The notes below the pieces were generated by a model, which was not told the DNA's origin, did no database searches, and was given only the letters and a program-made list of their open reading frames with translations. 51,904 nucleotides of DNA from Frankia canadensis (lineage in GTDB: Bacteria; Actinomycetota; Actinomycetes; Frankiales; Frankiaceae): the NCBI RefSeq assembly GCF_900197875.1, contig NZ_FZMO01000157.1, positions 1 through 51,904 of the forward strand, read 5' to 3'. Below are positions 7,469 through 15,820 of this stretch, piece by piece. Position 1 is the first letter of the stretch. Each line of letters opens with the position of its first letter. The translations under genes were made by a program, and so were the position numbers.

Positions 7469-8677
7469 ATGACCGAGTCCGTCGACGAGGTTCCACGCTT
7501 TCCTTTTCCCGACGGCCCGCAGGGCAGCCCCCCGCACGAGTACGCCGAGCGGCGCGCGCGGTGCCCGTTCGGCGAGGTGCAGCTGCCCAGTGGCGATCGC
7601 GGCGTGCTGCTGGTGACCTACCGCGACGTGGCCGCTGCCATGTCCGATCCCCGGCTGAGCCACAACCTGACCGCCCCCGGATCGCCGCGCGTGATGCGTG
7701 GGCCGAGCGCCCTGGACGACCCGGAGTTCATCCTGAACAAGGAGGGTCCGGACCACCTGCGGCTACGGCGGATTATCGCGGCCACCTTCACCCCGCGGGC
7801 CATCGAGCGGTGGAAGCCGGTGATCCGCGCGACCGCCCGTGAGCTGATCGACGACATGGAGAAGCAGGGGGGTCCCCTCGATCTCGTGCGGGCCTACGGG
7901 CTCGCGCTGCCGATCCGCATCATCTGCCAGCTTATGGGCGTGCCCGAGCGGGACGCGGACCGGTTCCGCACGTGGTCGATGGCGCTGGCCTCGGCCGTCG
8001 TGATGGAACCCGCCGAGCGCGGCCGGCGCATGGTCGAGTTCATGGGCTACGTACGTGAGCTGATCGCCGAGCGCCGGCGGGAGCCGCAGGACTTCCTCCT
8101 CGACAGTCTCATCGCGGCGCGCGACGGCGAGGACAAACTGACCGAGGCCGAGCTCGAGAACCTCGTCCTCAGCCTGATCGGCGCCGGCAACGAGACGACG
8201 TCCAACGTCCTCGGGAAGTCGTTCTTCGTCCTGCTGCGCGACGACGCGGTGCTGTGGCGGAGCCTGGCCGCCGATCCCGGGCTCGTGCCGTCGGCCGTCG
8301 CGGAGATGCTGCGGTACAACCCGCTGGGCAACGGTGGCTCGCTGCGCCTCGCCACCGAGCGGGTCACGTTGCCCTCGGGCACCGTCGAGAAGGGGCAGGC
8401 GGTGTTCGTCGCGACGGCCTCGGCGATGCGGGACGAGACCGTGTACGACGAGCCCGACACGGTCCGCCTCGACCGGGACGCGCCGCCGGTGCTGGCCTTC
8501 GGGGCCGGACCGCACTACTGCGTGGGCGCCTATCTGGCCAGAGCGGAGATCGGCATCGCCCTCGAGCAACTGTCGTCGCGTCTCCCGGGACTTCGGCTGG
8601 CCGTCGAGCCCGAGGAGGTCAGGTTCACGGGCGGCGATCTCATGCGGCCCGTCGAAGCGCTGCCGGTGACCTGGTAG
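7469..8677 (+). CDS. Cytochrome P450
   Basis: A 402-residue soluble bacterial P450 of usual length. Visible motifs: the I-helix oxygen-activation motif GAGNETTS near 238-245, ExxR as E279-R282 (EMLR), and the haem-binding loop FGAGPHYCVG with proximal ligand Cys351. GGAGG precedes the ATG at about 7 nt. It starts the only plus-strand pair in the left half of the window and is followed after 49 bp by the NTF2-like gene, so the two form a small operon. Its electron donor could be the ferredoxin encoded at 20002-20208. The likely role is hydroxylation or epoxidation of the polyketide; the position attacked cannot be predicted. Confidence 0.95.
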   Translation: MTESVDEVPRFPFPDGPQGSPPHEYAERRARCPFGEVQLPSGDRGVLLVTYRDVAAAMSDPRLSHNLTAPGSPRVMRGPSALDDPEFILNKEGPDHLRLRRIIAATFTPRAIERWKPVIRATARELIDDMEKQGGPLDLVRAYGLALPIRIICQLMGVPERDADRFRTWSMALASAVVMEPAERGRRMVEFMGYVRELIAERRREPQDFLLDSLIAARDGEDKLTEAELENLVLSLIGAGNETTSNVLGKSFFVLLRDDAVLWRSLAADPGLVPSAVAEMLRYNPLGNGGSLRLATERVTLPSGTVEKGQAVFVATASAMRDETVYDEPDTVRLDRDAPPVLAFGAGPHYCVGAYLARAEIGIALEQLSSRLPGLRLAVEPEEVRFTGGDLMRPVEALPVTW

Positions 8678-8726
8678 CAGCCCGAACCGCCTCCGATCCC
8701 CGATTTCGACGAAAGGTCTGTCCATC

Positions 8727-9167
8727 ATGTCCGACGTCAGCACGACGGTGCCCCACGCCTCGCCCCGGACCATCATTGACCGAATGCTGGAGCTGCTGGG
8801 CCGGCACGACTACTCGGGCTTCGCCGACATCTTCGCCGAGGACGCTGTCTGTGACATGCCGTTCATGACGGTTCCCGTCCTGCGGCACATCGAGGGCCGG
8901 GAGAAGATCAAGGCGACGATCGCCGGTGCGGAGGCGGCCAGCCCGATCAAGCTCGGCGAGGTCAGGTCGCCGGTGGTCTACGAAACCAGCGACGCGGAGC
9001 TGTGGTTCGTCGAGTACACGGCGACCGGGACGGTGACGACGACCGGCGGTTCGTACCGCACGACGTACTTCGTCATGCTGCGCATCCGTGACGGCCTGAT
9101 CCACTACTACCGCCAGTACAACGAGAGCGGCGCCGCGATCATCGCCTCGACCACCCCCGCCGGCTGA
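8727..9167 (+). CDS. NTF2/SnoaL-like small protein
   Basis: A 146-residue protein with the alpha+beta cone pattern of the NTF2/SnoaL superfamily: a helical start (RTIIDRMLELLGRHDYSGFADIF), the AEDAVCDMPF strand, a GREKIKATI helix, then beta strands ending in MLRIRDGLIHYYRQYNE. The superfamily includes polyketide cyclases, isomerases and epoxide hydrolases, and many members of unknown activity. It follows the P450 with a 49-bp gap and GAAAGG 10 nt upstream. The pairing suggests it acts on, or after, the P450 product. It is not visibly related to the small beta-barrel spirotetronate cyclase AbyU, despite similar length. A catalytic role is possible but unproven. Confidence 0.8.
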   Translation: MSDVSTTVPHASPRTIIDRMLELLGRHDYSGFADIFAEDAVCDMPFMTVPVLRHIEGREKIKATIAGAEAASPIKLGEVRSPVVYETSDAELWFVEYTATGTVTTTGGSYRTTYFVMLRIRDGLIHYYRQYNESGAAIIASTTPAG

Positions 9168-9192
9168 CCGGCGCCGCGAGGGCCGCGCCGGT
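9167..9192. terminator. Hairpin between convergent genes
   Basis: Arms accggcgc (9167-9174) and gcgccggt (9185-9192) enclose a 10-nt loop directly after the NTF2-like stop and before the end of the convergent LLM gene. There is no T-run, as is common in actinomycetes. It could end transcription from both sides. Confidence 0.45.
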
Positions 9193-9213
9193 CGCTCGGC
9201 GCCGGCCCCGCGC

Positions 9214-10218
9214 TCAGAGCTCCTCGGCGACCTTCGCGAGGAGCTCGTAGGAGTGCACCCGCGCGCCGAAGTCGTGGGTCGACGTTGTCGCGATGACCTC
9301 GGCGGCGCCGGTCGCCTCGACGAGCTGCGCGATCTTCGCCCGGACGCGATCCGGCCCCCCGATCACATGGGTCTCCAGGCGCTCGGCGACAGCCGCGCGC
9401 TGCGCGGGGGTCAACGGATACCGCGCGGCTTCGGCGTCGGTCGGCAGCAGCTGTGGCGGTTGCCCTGAGCGCAGCAGCACCATGCTGACCGCGACCGGGA
9501 GCGCCAGCCGGGCCGCCTCGGCATCGGTCTGCGCGACGACGACGGTGGCGGCCAGGATGAGATCGGGCCGGGCGCGCACGGGCGACGGCTCGAAGGCGCG
9601 GTGGTATTCCGCCGCGGCGGCCGCCGCGCCGGCGGGGTTGAAATGATGAGCGAACGCGTAGGGCAGGCCCAGCCTGCCGGCGAGCCGCGCGCTGTCGGGA
9701 CTCGACCCCAGCAGCCAGACGTCCGGCGCGTTGCCCACCGCGGTGACGGCCTGGACCGGACGCGGGTGCCGCGGGTCCGCCGGGGAGAAGTAGCCGAACA
9801 GCTCGGCCAGATGCGCAGGGAAGTCGCGGTCCGCACCCCGGCGCAGCGCCGTCGCGGTGGGGCCGTCCAGCGCGCCGGCTCGGCCAATGCCCAGGTCGAT
9901 CCGCCCGGGGAAGAGGGCCTGCAGCGTCCCGAACTGCTCGGCGACGATCAGCGGCGGGTGGTTGGGCAGGATCACCCCGCCCGAGCCGACGCGCAGGCTC
10001 GTGGTGGCGGCGGCCAGCCGGGCGGCCAGGACCGCGGGTGTCACGCTCGCCACGCTTGGCGTGTTGTGATGCTCCGCCAGCCAGTAGCGCACGTAGCCCG
10101 CGGACTCGGCCGCTCGCGCGAGTTCCACGGCCTCGTTGAGCGCGGTCGCGGGCGTGGTGTCCGACCAGACCGGGGCCGTGTCGAGGACTGACAGGCGCAG
10201 GCCGGATGCAGTGGTCAC
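9214..10218 (-). CDS. LLM-class flavin-dependent oxidoreductase (MsnO8/YhbW-like)
   Basis: A 334-residue TIM-barrel flavoprotein of the single-component-like LLM branch. It shows the characteristic LSVLDTAPVW start, WLAEHHNTPSVAS, GSGGVILPNHPPLIVAEQF, and LFPGRIDLGIGRA blocks. It is clearly different from the two NtaA-like proteins at 2619-3600 and 5990-7195. The GTG at 10218 is chosen because GGAGG stands 8 nt upstream. It is the last gene of the minus-strand run that starts with the SDR or the ABC importer, 128 bp after the ATPase gene, and may belong to that unit. LLM monooxygenases occur in several tetronate clusters as tailoring enzymes. Substrate unknown. Confidence 0.88.
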   Translation of the reverse strand: MTTASGLRLSVLDTAPVWSDTTPATALNEAVELARAAESAGYVRYWLAEHHNTPSVASVTPAVLAARLAAATTSLRVGSGGVILPNHPPLIVAEQFGTLQALFPGRIDLGIGRAGALDGPTATALRRGADRDFPAHLAELFGYFSPADPRHPRPVQAVTAVGNAPDVWLLGSSPDSARLAGRLGLPYAFAHHFNPAGAAAAAAEYHRAFEPSPVRARPDLILAATVVVAQTDAEAARLALPVAVSMVLLRSGQPPQLLPTDAEAARYPLTPAQRAAVAERLETHVIGGPDRVRAKIAQLVEATGAAEVIATTSTHDFGARVHSYELLAKVAEEL

Positions 10219-10346
10219 GTTGCTTCCCTCCGTGGCGCGGATCTGCAGGGGATTGCTGTCGGGCGACGGTCACACTGCTGACGGCAAGGGCGTGCCGGGT
10301 CGTGCGTGCGATGCGCGGTCTCGATGTCGCGCAGGCGGGCCCACGA

Positions 10347-12269
10347 CTACGGTAGTGGCTCGCCAGTTGTCCTTGCGTAGCCGGTCGTGTCCCGTCGCGC
10401 ACCACCGTCCTTGGCGAGGTCGACGCGTCCGGGCCGCAACCGGGGCAGCGCCGCGAGCAGGTCCTGGGTGTAGGGATGGCCCGGGTGTTCGAAGACCTCG
10501 TCGGCGTCGCCCGCCTCGACCACGCGGCCGGCGCGCATGACCATCACCCGATCGCTGAGATGCTGGACGACGCCGAGGTCGTGCGAAACGAAGAGCATGG
10601 CGGTGCCCAGGTCGCGGCGCAGGCCGTCGAACAGGTCGAGGATCTGGGCCTGGACGGACACGTCGAGCGCCGAGACCGGCTCGTCGCAGACCAGCACCGC
10701 GGGCTCGGGGGCCAGGGCGCGGGCGACGGCGACCCGCTGTCGTTCCCCACCGGACAGCTGCGCCGGACGGCGGTCCAGCAGGCCCGCGGCGAGACCGACC
10801 CGGTCCAGCAACGCGGCGACGCGGCGGCGCCGCTGGTCGCCCCGCTCCGGCACGGCCTCGCCGACGATGCGCGCGACGGTGTACCGCGGGTCGAAGGAGC
10901 CGAGCGGATCCTGCGGCACGAGCTGGATCCGTCGCCGCAGCGGGCGGCGCTGTGGCTCGGGTCGTCGCGACCATGCCTCGCCGTCTAGAAGCACCGTGCC
11001 CGAGTCGGGTGCCAGCAGCGCGAGGATGAGGTTGGCGACCGTGGTCTTGCCGGATCCCGACTCGCCGACGACCCCGAGGATCTCCGCCGGTCGAAGCTCG
11101 AACGACACGTCATCGACGGCGCGGCGGGCCGAGCCGTCCGGCCCGGGAAAGGACTTGGTCAGCCCGCTCGCGGTCAGGATGGGCGCGGTGGCCTGCACCG
11201 GCCGGGCCTGCACCGGCAGGGACCGGGCGGGCGCCGCGGGTGCGGTGGGCCGGGCGGGTTCGGCGTACCAGCAGCGGGCCGACCGACCGGGCCCGACCGG
11301 TACCGCGGTCGGTCGCTGTTCGAGGCACCGGTCGGTCACCTGCGGGCATCGCGGCGCGAACACGCATCCGCCGGTGGGCTGCGGGGTGGCGGCGGCCGTC
11401 GTGGGGGGCGCGAGCGGCAGGCCCCGGTTGGCCGCCGAGGGCACGGCCGCGAGCAGGAGCCGGGTGTAGGGGTGCGCCGGTGTGCTGAGCAGATCCGCCG
11501 CCGGTCCCTGCTCGACGATCAGGCCCTGGTACATCACCGCCACCCGGTCCGCGATCCCGGCGACGACCGCGAGGTCGTGGCTGACGAGCAACAGGGCCGT
11601 GCCGGCGGACTTGCGGCCTGCCAGCGAGGCCAGCAGCCTCGCCTGGGTGGTGACGTCGAGCGCGGTGGTCGGTTCGTCGGCGACGAGGATGGGCGGCTCC
11701 GCGGCCATCGCCGCGGCGATCAGTGCTCGCTGGCGCAGTCCGCCGGACAACTCGTGCGGGTACTGGCGGGCGCGCACCTCCGGCTCGGGGACTCCGGCCT
11801 GGTCCAGCAGGTCGACGACGCGGCCGGGGACGTCCCGACCGGCGACCACCCGATGGTTGCGCAGCGCCTCGGCGATCTCGGCGCGGACCGGCCGCAACGG
11901 ATCGAGCGAGACCAGCGCGTCCTGGAGCACCAGGCCGATGCTGCCGCCGCGGACCTGGCGCAGGCGACGCGCGGACATGGAGAGCAGGTCCTCGCCGTCG
12001 AGGTCCATCCTTTCGGCCTCGACGCGCGCCCGCGGTCCGGCGAGGCCGAGCAGGGAGCGCACCGTCACACTCTTGCCCGACCCCGACTCGCCGACGATGG
12101 CCAGGCACTCGCCTGCGGCGAGGGTGAGGTCCACGCCCCGCACGGGGCGAACGCGGGAGCGATGCGCCGGAAAGGTGACTCGCAGGTCGCGCACGTCCAG
12201 CAACGGCCGCCCGGGCGGGCCCGGCGCGGGGGCTGGCGGGCGCCGTGGCCCGGTCGCGGAGTCAGGCAC
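10347..12269 (-). CDS. Peptide/nickel-type ABC transporter, fused double ATPase
   Basis: A 640-residue protein with two complete nucleotide-binding domains in tandem, equivalent to DppD and DppF joined. The first has Walker A GESGSGKS at 60-67, signature LSGGLRQRA and Walker B ILVADEPTTALD; it ends in the Cys-containing oligopeptide-type tail CVFAPRCPQVTDRC. The second has GESGSGKTT, LSGGERQRVAVARAL and VLVCDEPVSALDV. The GTG start lies inside the upstream permease gene, overlapping its stop by 8 nt, so translation is probably coupled. It energises the two permeases encoded just upstream. Such importers are normally for di/oligopeptides or nickel, yet similar sets are recorded in tetronate clusters, where their substrate is unclear. 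Confidence 0.93.
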   Translation of the reverse strand: MPDSATGPRRPPAPAPGPPGRPLLDVRDLRVTFPAHRSRVRPVRGVDLTLAAGECLAIVGESGSGKSVTVRSLLGLAGPRARVEAERMDLDGEDLLSMSARRLRQVRGGSIGLVLQDALVSLDPLRPVRAEIAEALRNHRVVAGRDVPGRVVDLLDQAGVPEPEVRARQYPHELSGGLRQRALIAAAMAAEPPILVADEPTTALDVTTQARLLASLAGRKSAGTALLLVSHDLAVVAGIADRVAVMYQGLIVEQGPAADLLSTPAHPYTRLLLAAVPSAANRGLPLAPPTTAAATPQPTGGCVFAPRCPQVTDRCLEQRPTAVPVGPGRSARCWYAEPARPTAPAAPARSLPVQARPVQATAPILTASGLTKSFPGPDGSARRAVDDVSFELRPAEILGVVGESGSGKTTVANLILALLAPDSGTVLLDGEAWSRRPEPQRRPLRRRIQLVPQDPLGSFDPRYTVARIVGEAVPERGDQRRRRVAALLDRVGLAAGLLDRRPAQLSGGERQRVAVARALAPEPAVLVCDEPVSALDVSVQAQILDLFDGLRRDLGTAMLFVSHDLGVVQHLSDRVMVMRAGRVVEAGDADEVFEHPGHPYTQDLLAALPRLRPGRVDLAKDGGARRDTTGYARTTGEPLP

Positions 12270-13134
12270 GGGGCACCGACTCCCGGCGCTCGAAGCGGCG
12301 CTGCAGGTCCCGGCCGGCGATGTTCAGCGCGACGACGGTCAGGGCGATGGCGACGCCGGGAAACACCGCGGGGGCCCAGGCGACGGCGAGGTAGTTGCGG
12401 CTGGTGGACAGCATCGACCCCCACTCGGCCTGCGGCGCGCGCGGACCCAGGCCGAGGAAGCTGAGCGTCGTCCCCGCGATGATTGCCGAGCCGATGTTGA
12501 TCATCGAGAAGACGAGCAGCGGAGGCAGCGCGTTCGGCAGCACGTGGCGCAGCTGGATCGACAGGGGCGGGCGACCGAGGACGACGGCGGCGCGGACGAA
12601 GTCGGACCGGCGGACCACCAGGCTCTGCGATCGTGCGATGCGCAGGAATCCCGGCATCGTCGCGCAGGCCAGCGCGATCACGGAGTTGGTGGAGCCCGGT
12701 CCGAGCGTCGCGATGACCAGCAGCGCCAGCAGAAGGCCGGGAAAGGCGAGCAGCACGTCGGCCAGGCGCATGATCACGGTGTCCGCCCGCCGGCCCCAGG
12801 TCGCGGCGGCGACACCGAGCGCCGCGCCGATCACGAGTGCGATCAGGGTGGATCCGACGCCGATCAGCAGCGACGGCCTGGCCCCGTAGACGATCCGGCT
12901 GAGGATGTCGCGGCCGAGCTCGTCCGTGCCGAGCGGATGGCCGCCTCCCGGCGGGGCGAGTGCGACGGCGGGATCCGCGGCGTCCGGTGCCAGCGAGGTG
13001 AACGCGCCCGGCCAGGCCAGGGCGACCAGGATCAGCCCCACCACGGCCCAGGACACGGCCAGCGGCGCCCGACCGATCCGCCCCGCCAGGCCGCCGCGTA
13101 TCCGCAGGGTCGCGGCCTCGGGTGGCGCGGTCAC
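12262..13134 (-). CDS. ABC transporter permease, DppC-like
   Basis: A 290-residue inner-membrane permease of the binding-protein-dependent type. It shows the DppC-style extracytoplasmic HPLGTDELGRDILSRIVYGAR motif, several hydrophobic helices, and a cytoplasmic EAA-like loop (DFVRAAVVLGRPPLSIQLRH) that contacts the ATPase. The start is a GTG at 13134 overlapping the TGA of the upstream permease (GTGA); a longer frame exists upstream but its residues are arginine-rich shadow sequence of the other permease gene. It forms the channel with the DppB-like protein. Confidence 0.92.
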   Translation of the reverse strand: MTAPPEAATLRIRGGLAGRIGRAPLAVSWAVVGLILVALAWPGAFTSLAPDAADPAVALAPPGGGHPLGTDELGRDILSRIVYGARPSLLIGVGSTLIALVIGAALGVAAATWGRRADTVIMRLADVLLAFPGLLLALLVIATLGPGSTNSVIALACATMPGFLRIARSQSLVVRRSDFVRAAVVLGRPPLSIQLRHVLPNALPPLLVFSMINIGSAIIAGTTLSFLGLGPRAPQAEWGSMLSTSRNYLAVAWAPAVFPGVAIALTVVALNIAGRDLQRRFERRESVPRA

Positions 13135-14063
13135 GCCGTCGCCGTGCGCAGCCGGGGATCGACGACGCGGTAGAGAACGTCGATGACCAGGTTGAGGACG
13201 CAGAACACCAGCGCGGACACCAGCACGACGCCGGTGACCGTCGGCAGGTCCCGCGACGTGATGGCGGTCGCGGCGATCCGCCCCAGGCCCTGTCGGCTGA
13301 AGACCGTCTCGACCACCACCGTGCCGCCGAGAAGCGCGCCGAGGATCCATCCCGACACGGTGAGCAGCGGGATCAGGGCGTGCCGCAGACCGTGCCGCAG
13401 CCGCACCATGGTCTCCCCGGTTCCCCGGGCGCGGGCGCTGACGGTGAACGGCTCGTCGAGGGCCCGCTCAAGCCCGTCTCGCAGCACCTGGGTGAGAACT
13501 CCAATGATGCTGACGGCGAGGGTCACCGCCGGCAGCACGAGCCCGCGTACGCTCGTGCCGCTGATCACCGGGAACCAACCGAGTCGGAACGAGAACAGGC
13601 TGAGGAGCAGGATGCCGATCCAGAAGCTCGGGCTGGACGTCAGCAGCAGTTCGCCGCCCGACGACAGTCCGCGCATCGCCGGGCGGCGCCCCGCCGTGGC
13701 CACGGCGAGCGGCACCGACACCGCGAAGGCGATCGCCAGCGCCGCCACGGCGAGGGTGACCGTCGCCCACACCTGCTCCCGGAGCACCCGCGTGACCGGC
13801 TCGTGCAGCTGGTAGGACGTGCCGAGGTCGCCGCGCAGCAGCCGGCCGAGGAAGACGACGTACTGCACGGCCAGCGGACGGTCCAGCCCCATCTCGTGCC
13901 GGGTCGTCGCCACCAGCTCGGCCGACGGGTTGGGCACCCCGAGCGACACCTCGGCCGGGTCACCCGGCAGCAGGTGGTACGCGGCGAAGGTGACGGTCTC
14001 GGCGCCCAGCAGGACGCCGAGCGCCCGCAGGAACGGCTTCGCCAGTCGTCGCGACACGGTCAT
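13131..14063 (-). CDS. ABC transporter permease, DppB-like
   Basis: A 310-residue permease with an N-terminal helix, the periplasmic segment LLPGDPAEVSLGVPNPSAEL followed by GLDRPLAVQY and GDLGTSY, all typical of DppB/OppB proteins, and five further hydrophobic stretches. The EAA-type loop is FTVSARARGTGETMVRLRHG. The ATG at 14063 shares one base with the stop of the substrate-binding protein gene (TGATG), and its own stop overlaps the next permease start by 4 nt. All four importer genes are therefore tightly packed and probably co-translated. Confidence 0.93.
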   Translation of the reverse strand: MTVSRRLAKPFLRALGVLLGAETVTFAAYHLLPGDPAEVSLGVPNPSAELVATTRHEMGLDRPLAVQYVVFLGRLLRGDLGTSYQLHEPVTRVLREQVWATVTLAVAALAIAFAVSVPLAVATAGRRPAMRGLSSGGELLLTSSPSFWIGILLLSLFSFRLGWFPVISGTSVRGLVLPAVTLAVSIIGVLTQVLRDGLERALDEPFTVSARARGTGETMVRLRHGLRHALIPLLTVSGWILGALLGGTVVVETVFSRQGLGRIAATAITSRDLPTVTGVVLVSALVFCVLNLVIDVLYRVVDPRLRTATA

Positions 14064-15766
14064 CAGCCGCTCAGCCAGGCGCCGGTGAGCACCGGATCGC
14101 CGCTGGCGCTGAAGGACAGCCCGTGGACGCGGGTACTCGTGCCCAGCAGGTAGGTGGGCACGTAGATCGGGATGGCGTACGCCTGATCGATGACCCGGGC
14201 CTGGACCGCGGCGTAGTCACGCCTGCGCACCGTGCCGTCGCTGCTGGCGGCGGCCTCGTCGAGCTGCCTGTCCAGGGTCGGGTCGCGCAGGCCGAGGACG
14301 TTGTAGCCGCCCTTCGACAGCACCTCCGCCGAACCGAACAGCAGGCGAAGGATGTCCGGTTCGGCGCGCTGGGTGCTCACCGCGACGATGTCCGCGGTGC
14401 GCGTCGCGACCGCCCGCGTGTAGGTGCCGGAGTCCTGACCGACGACGTCGAGGTGGATGCCGAGCTTGCGGGCGGAGGCCTGGATGCCCTGGTAGAGCAC
14501 GTCCCGCTGCTCACGCAGGAACTGGGCCGGGTACGGCAGGAAGATCCTCAGCTGCTGTCCGTCGCGGGTCCGGTAGCCCTGCCCGTCGCGACCGGTCCAG
14601 CCCGCCTCGTCGAGCAGTCGTCCGGCGAGCGCCGGGTCCGGCCGCCAGCTGTTCTCCAGTGCGCGGTCGTAGGCGGCGGTGGTGGGGCTCAGCGCGCTCC
14701 ACGCGCGCGCGTACTGCCCGAAGTACACCGATGTCGTGAGGGCGGTGAAGTCGACGCCCCGCTGTAGCGCGCGGCGTACCCGCAGGTCCGTCAGGGGCCC
14801 GCGGGTGGTGTTGAGGTACAGCGTGAAGACCCCGCCGGGGGCCTGGTCGGTCAGGAGCCGCAGGCCGTTGCCGCGGACCGTGCGGGCGCTGACCGGCGGT
14901 ACCTGCGCGATGGCGTTGACCTGGCCGCTGGTCAGCGCGCCGAGCCGGGCGGCGTCCTCCTTGATGAACGAGACGGTGATCCCGTCGAGGTAGGCGGCGC
15001 CGGGACGGGCGCCGGGGGCGTTCGGACCCCAGGTGTAGGCGGCGTTGCGGCGCAGGGCGAGGCGCTGGGTCTTCGTCCACGACACGAACGAGAACGGCCC
15101 GCTGCCCACCGGGTGGACGCACTGCTGCGTGGTCGGGCGGGTGAGCGCACGGGGCGACTGGATGCCCAGGAAGGGGGTGCTCAACGCCTGCAGGATGCTC
15201 GCATCCGGACGGGCGAGCCGCACGGCCACGGTCGTCGGGTTGACGATGTCCGCGCCCTGGTAGGTGCGCAGCAGGCTGCCGGCGTAGAGGGACTTGGTCG
15301 CCGGCGCCACCGCGTGGTCGAGCGTCGCCCGCACCGCGTCGGCGGTCAGCGGCGCGCCGTCGTGGAAGGTGACCCCCTTGCGCAGCGTGAAGGTGTAGGT
15401 CCGCCTGTCCGGCGACGTGGTCCACCGCTCGGCCAGCCACGGGTGGAAGCTCAGGTCGGGTGCCTGGTAGACCAGCGAGTCGAAGATGTTCCGGTCGATC
15501 AGCGCGGTGACGTTCAGAGGGTCGTAGCCCGGGTCGAGACAGCCCGGCTCGGTCTCGGCGGCGAAGGTGAGCGTGCCGCCGGAGCGCGGGCTCGCCGCCG
15601 CCGTCGGTGCGTCGTTTCCCCCACAGCCGCTGGCGAGGAGTCCCACCAGCACCAGCAGTGCCGCGAGCCCGGCCGGGGCCCGCCGCCCCCAACGGTCCCG
15701 CCGCACCCGGCTCCACCGACGTCGCCGCCGCGCTGCGGTGCCCGTGACCAGCTGCGTCGAAACCAC
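14063..15766 (-). CDS. ABC transporter substrate-binding lipoprotein (SBP family 5)
   Basis: A 567-residue extracellular lipoprotein. The N-terminus is strongly basic (RRRRRWSRVRRDRWGRR), followed by a hydrophobic signal segment and a lipobox LLASGC with Cys48 as the lipidation site. The mature part matches oligopeptide/dipeptide/nickel-binding proteins: GGTLTFAAETEPGCLDP, YTFTLRKGVTFHDGAPLTADAVRATLDH, and later VRRALQRGVDF. The start is GTG at 15766 with AGGGGGA about 8 nt upstream; the basic region before the signal segment is long, so a start further in cannot be excluded. It begins only 54 bp after the PKS C stop, so it may be read through from the biosynthetic operon. Confidence 0.92.
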   Translation of the reverse strand: MVSTQLVTGTAARRRRRWSRVRRDRWGRRAPAGLAALLVLVGLLASGCGGNDAPTAAASPRSGGTLTFAAETEPGCLDPGYDPLNVTALIDRNIFDSLVYQAPDLSFHPWLAERWTTSPDRRTYTFTLRKGVTFHDGAPLTADAVRATLDHAVAPATKSLYAGSLLRTYQGADIVNPTTVAVRLARPDASILQALSTPFLGIQSPRALTRPTTQQCVHPVGSGPFSFVSWTKTQRLALRRNAAYTWGPNAPGARPGAAYLDGITVSFIKEDAARLGALTSGQVNAIAQVPPVSARTVRGNGLRLLTDQAPGGVFTLYLNTTRGPLTDLRVRRALQRGVDFTALTTSVYFGQYARAWSALSPTTAAYDRALENSWRPDPALAGRLLDEAGWTGRDGQGYRTRDGQQLRIFLPYPAQFLREQRDVLYQGIQASARKLGIHLDVVGQDSGTYTRAVATRTADIVAVSTQRAEPDILRLLFGSAEVLSKGGYNVLGLRDPTLDRQLDEAAASSDGTVRRRDYAAVQARVIDQAYAIPIYVPTYLLGTSTRVHGLSFSASGDPVLTGAWLSG

Positions 15767-15820
15767 AGACGTCCCCCTCGCGGTGCGTGGCCGATCGATT
15801 CCCGAAATGGTATCGAACGG

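Noticed and set aside
8727-9167. An AbyU-type spirotetronate Diels-Alderase
   Set aside because: The length is similar, but the sequence pattern is that of an NTF2/SnoaL cone with N-terminal helices, not an all-beta barrel.
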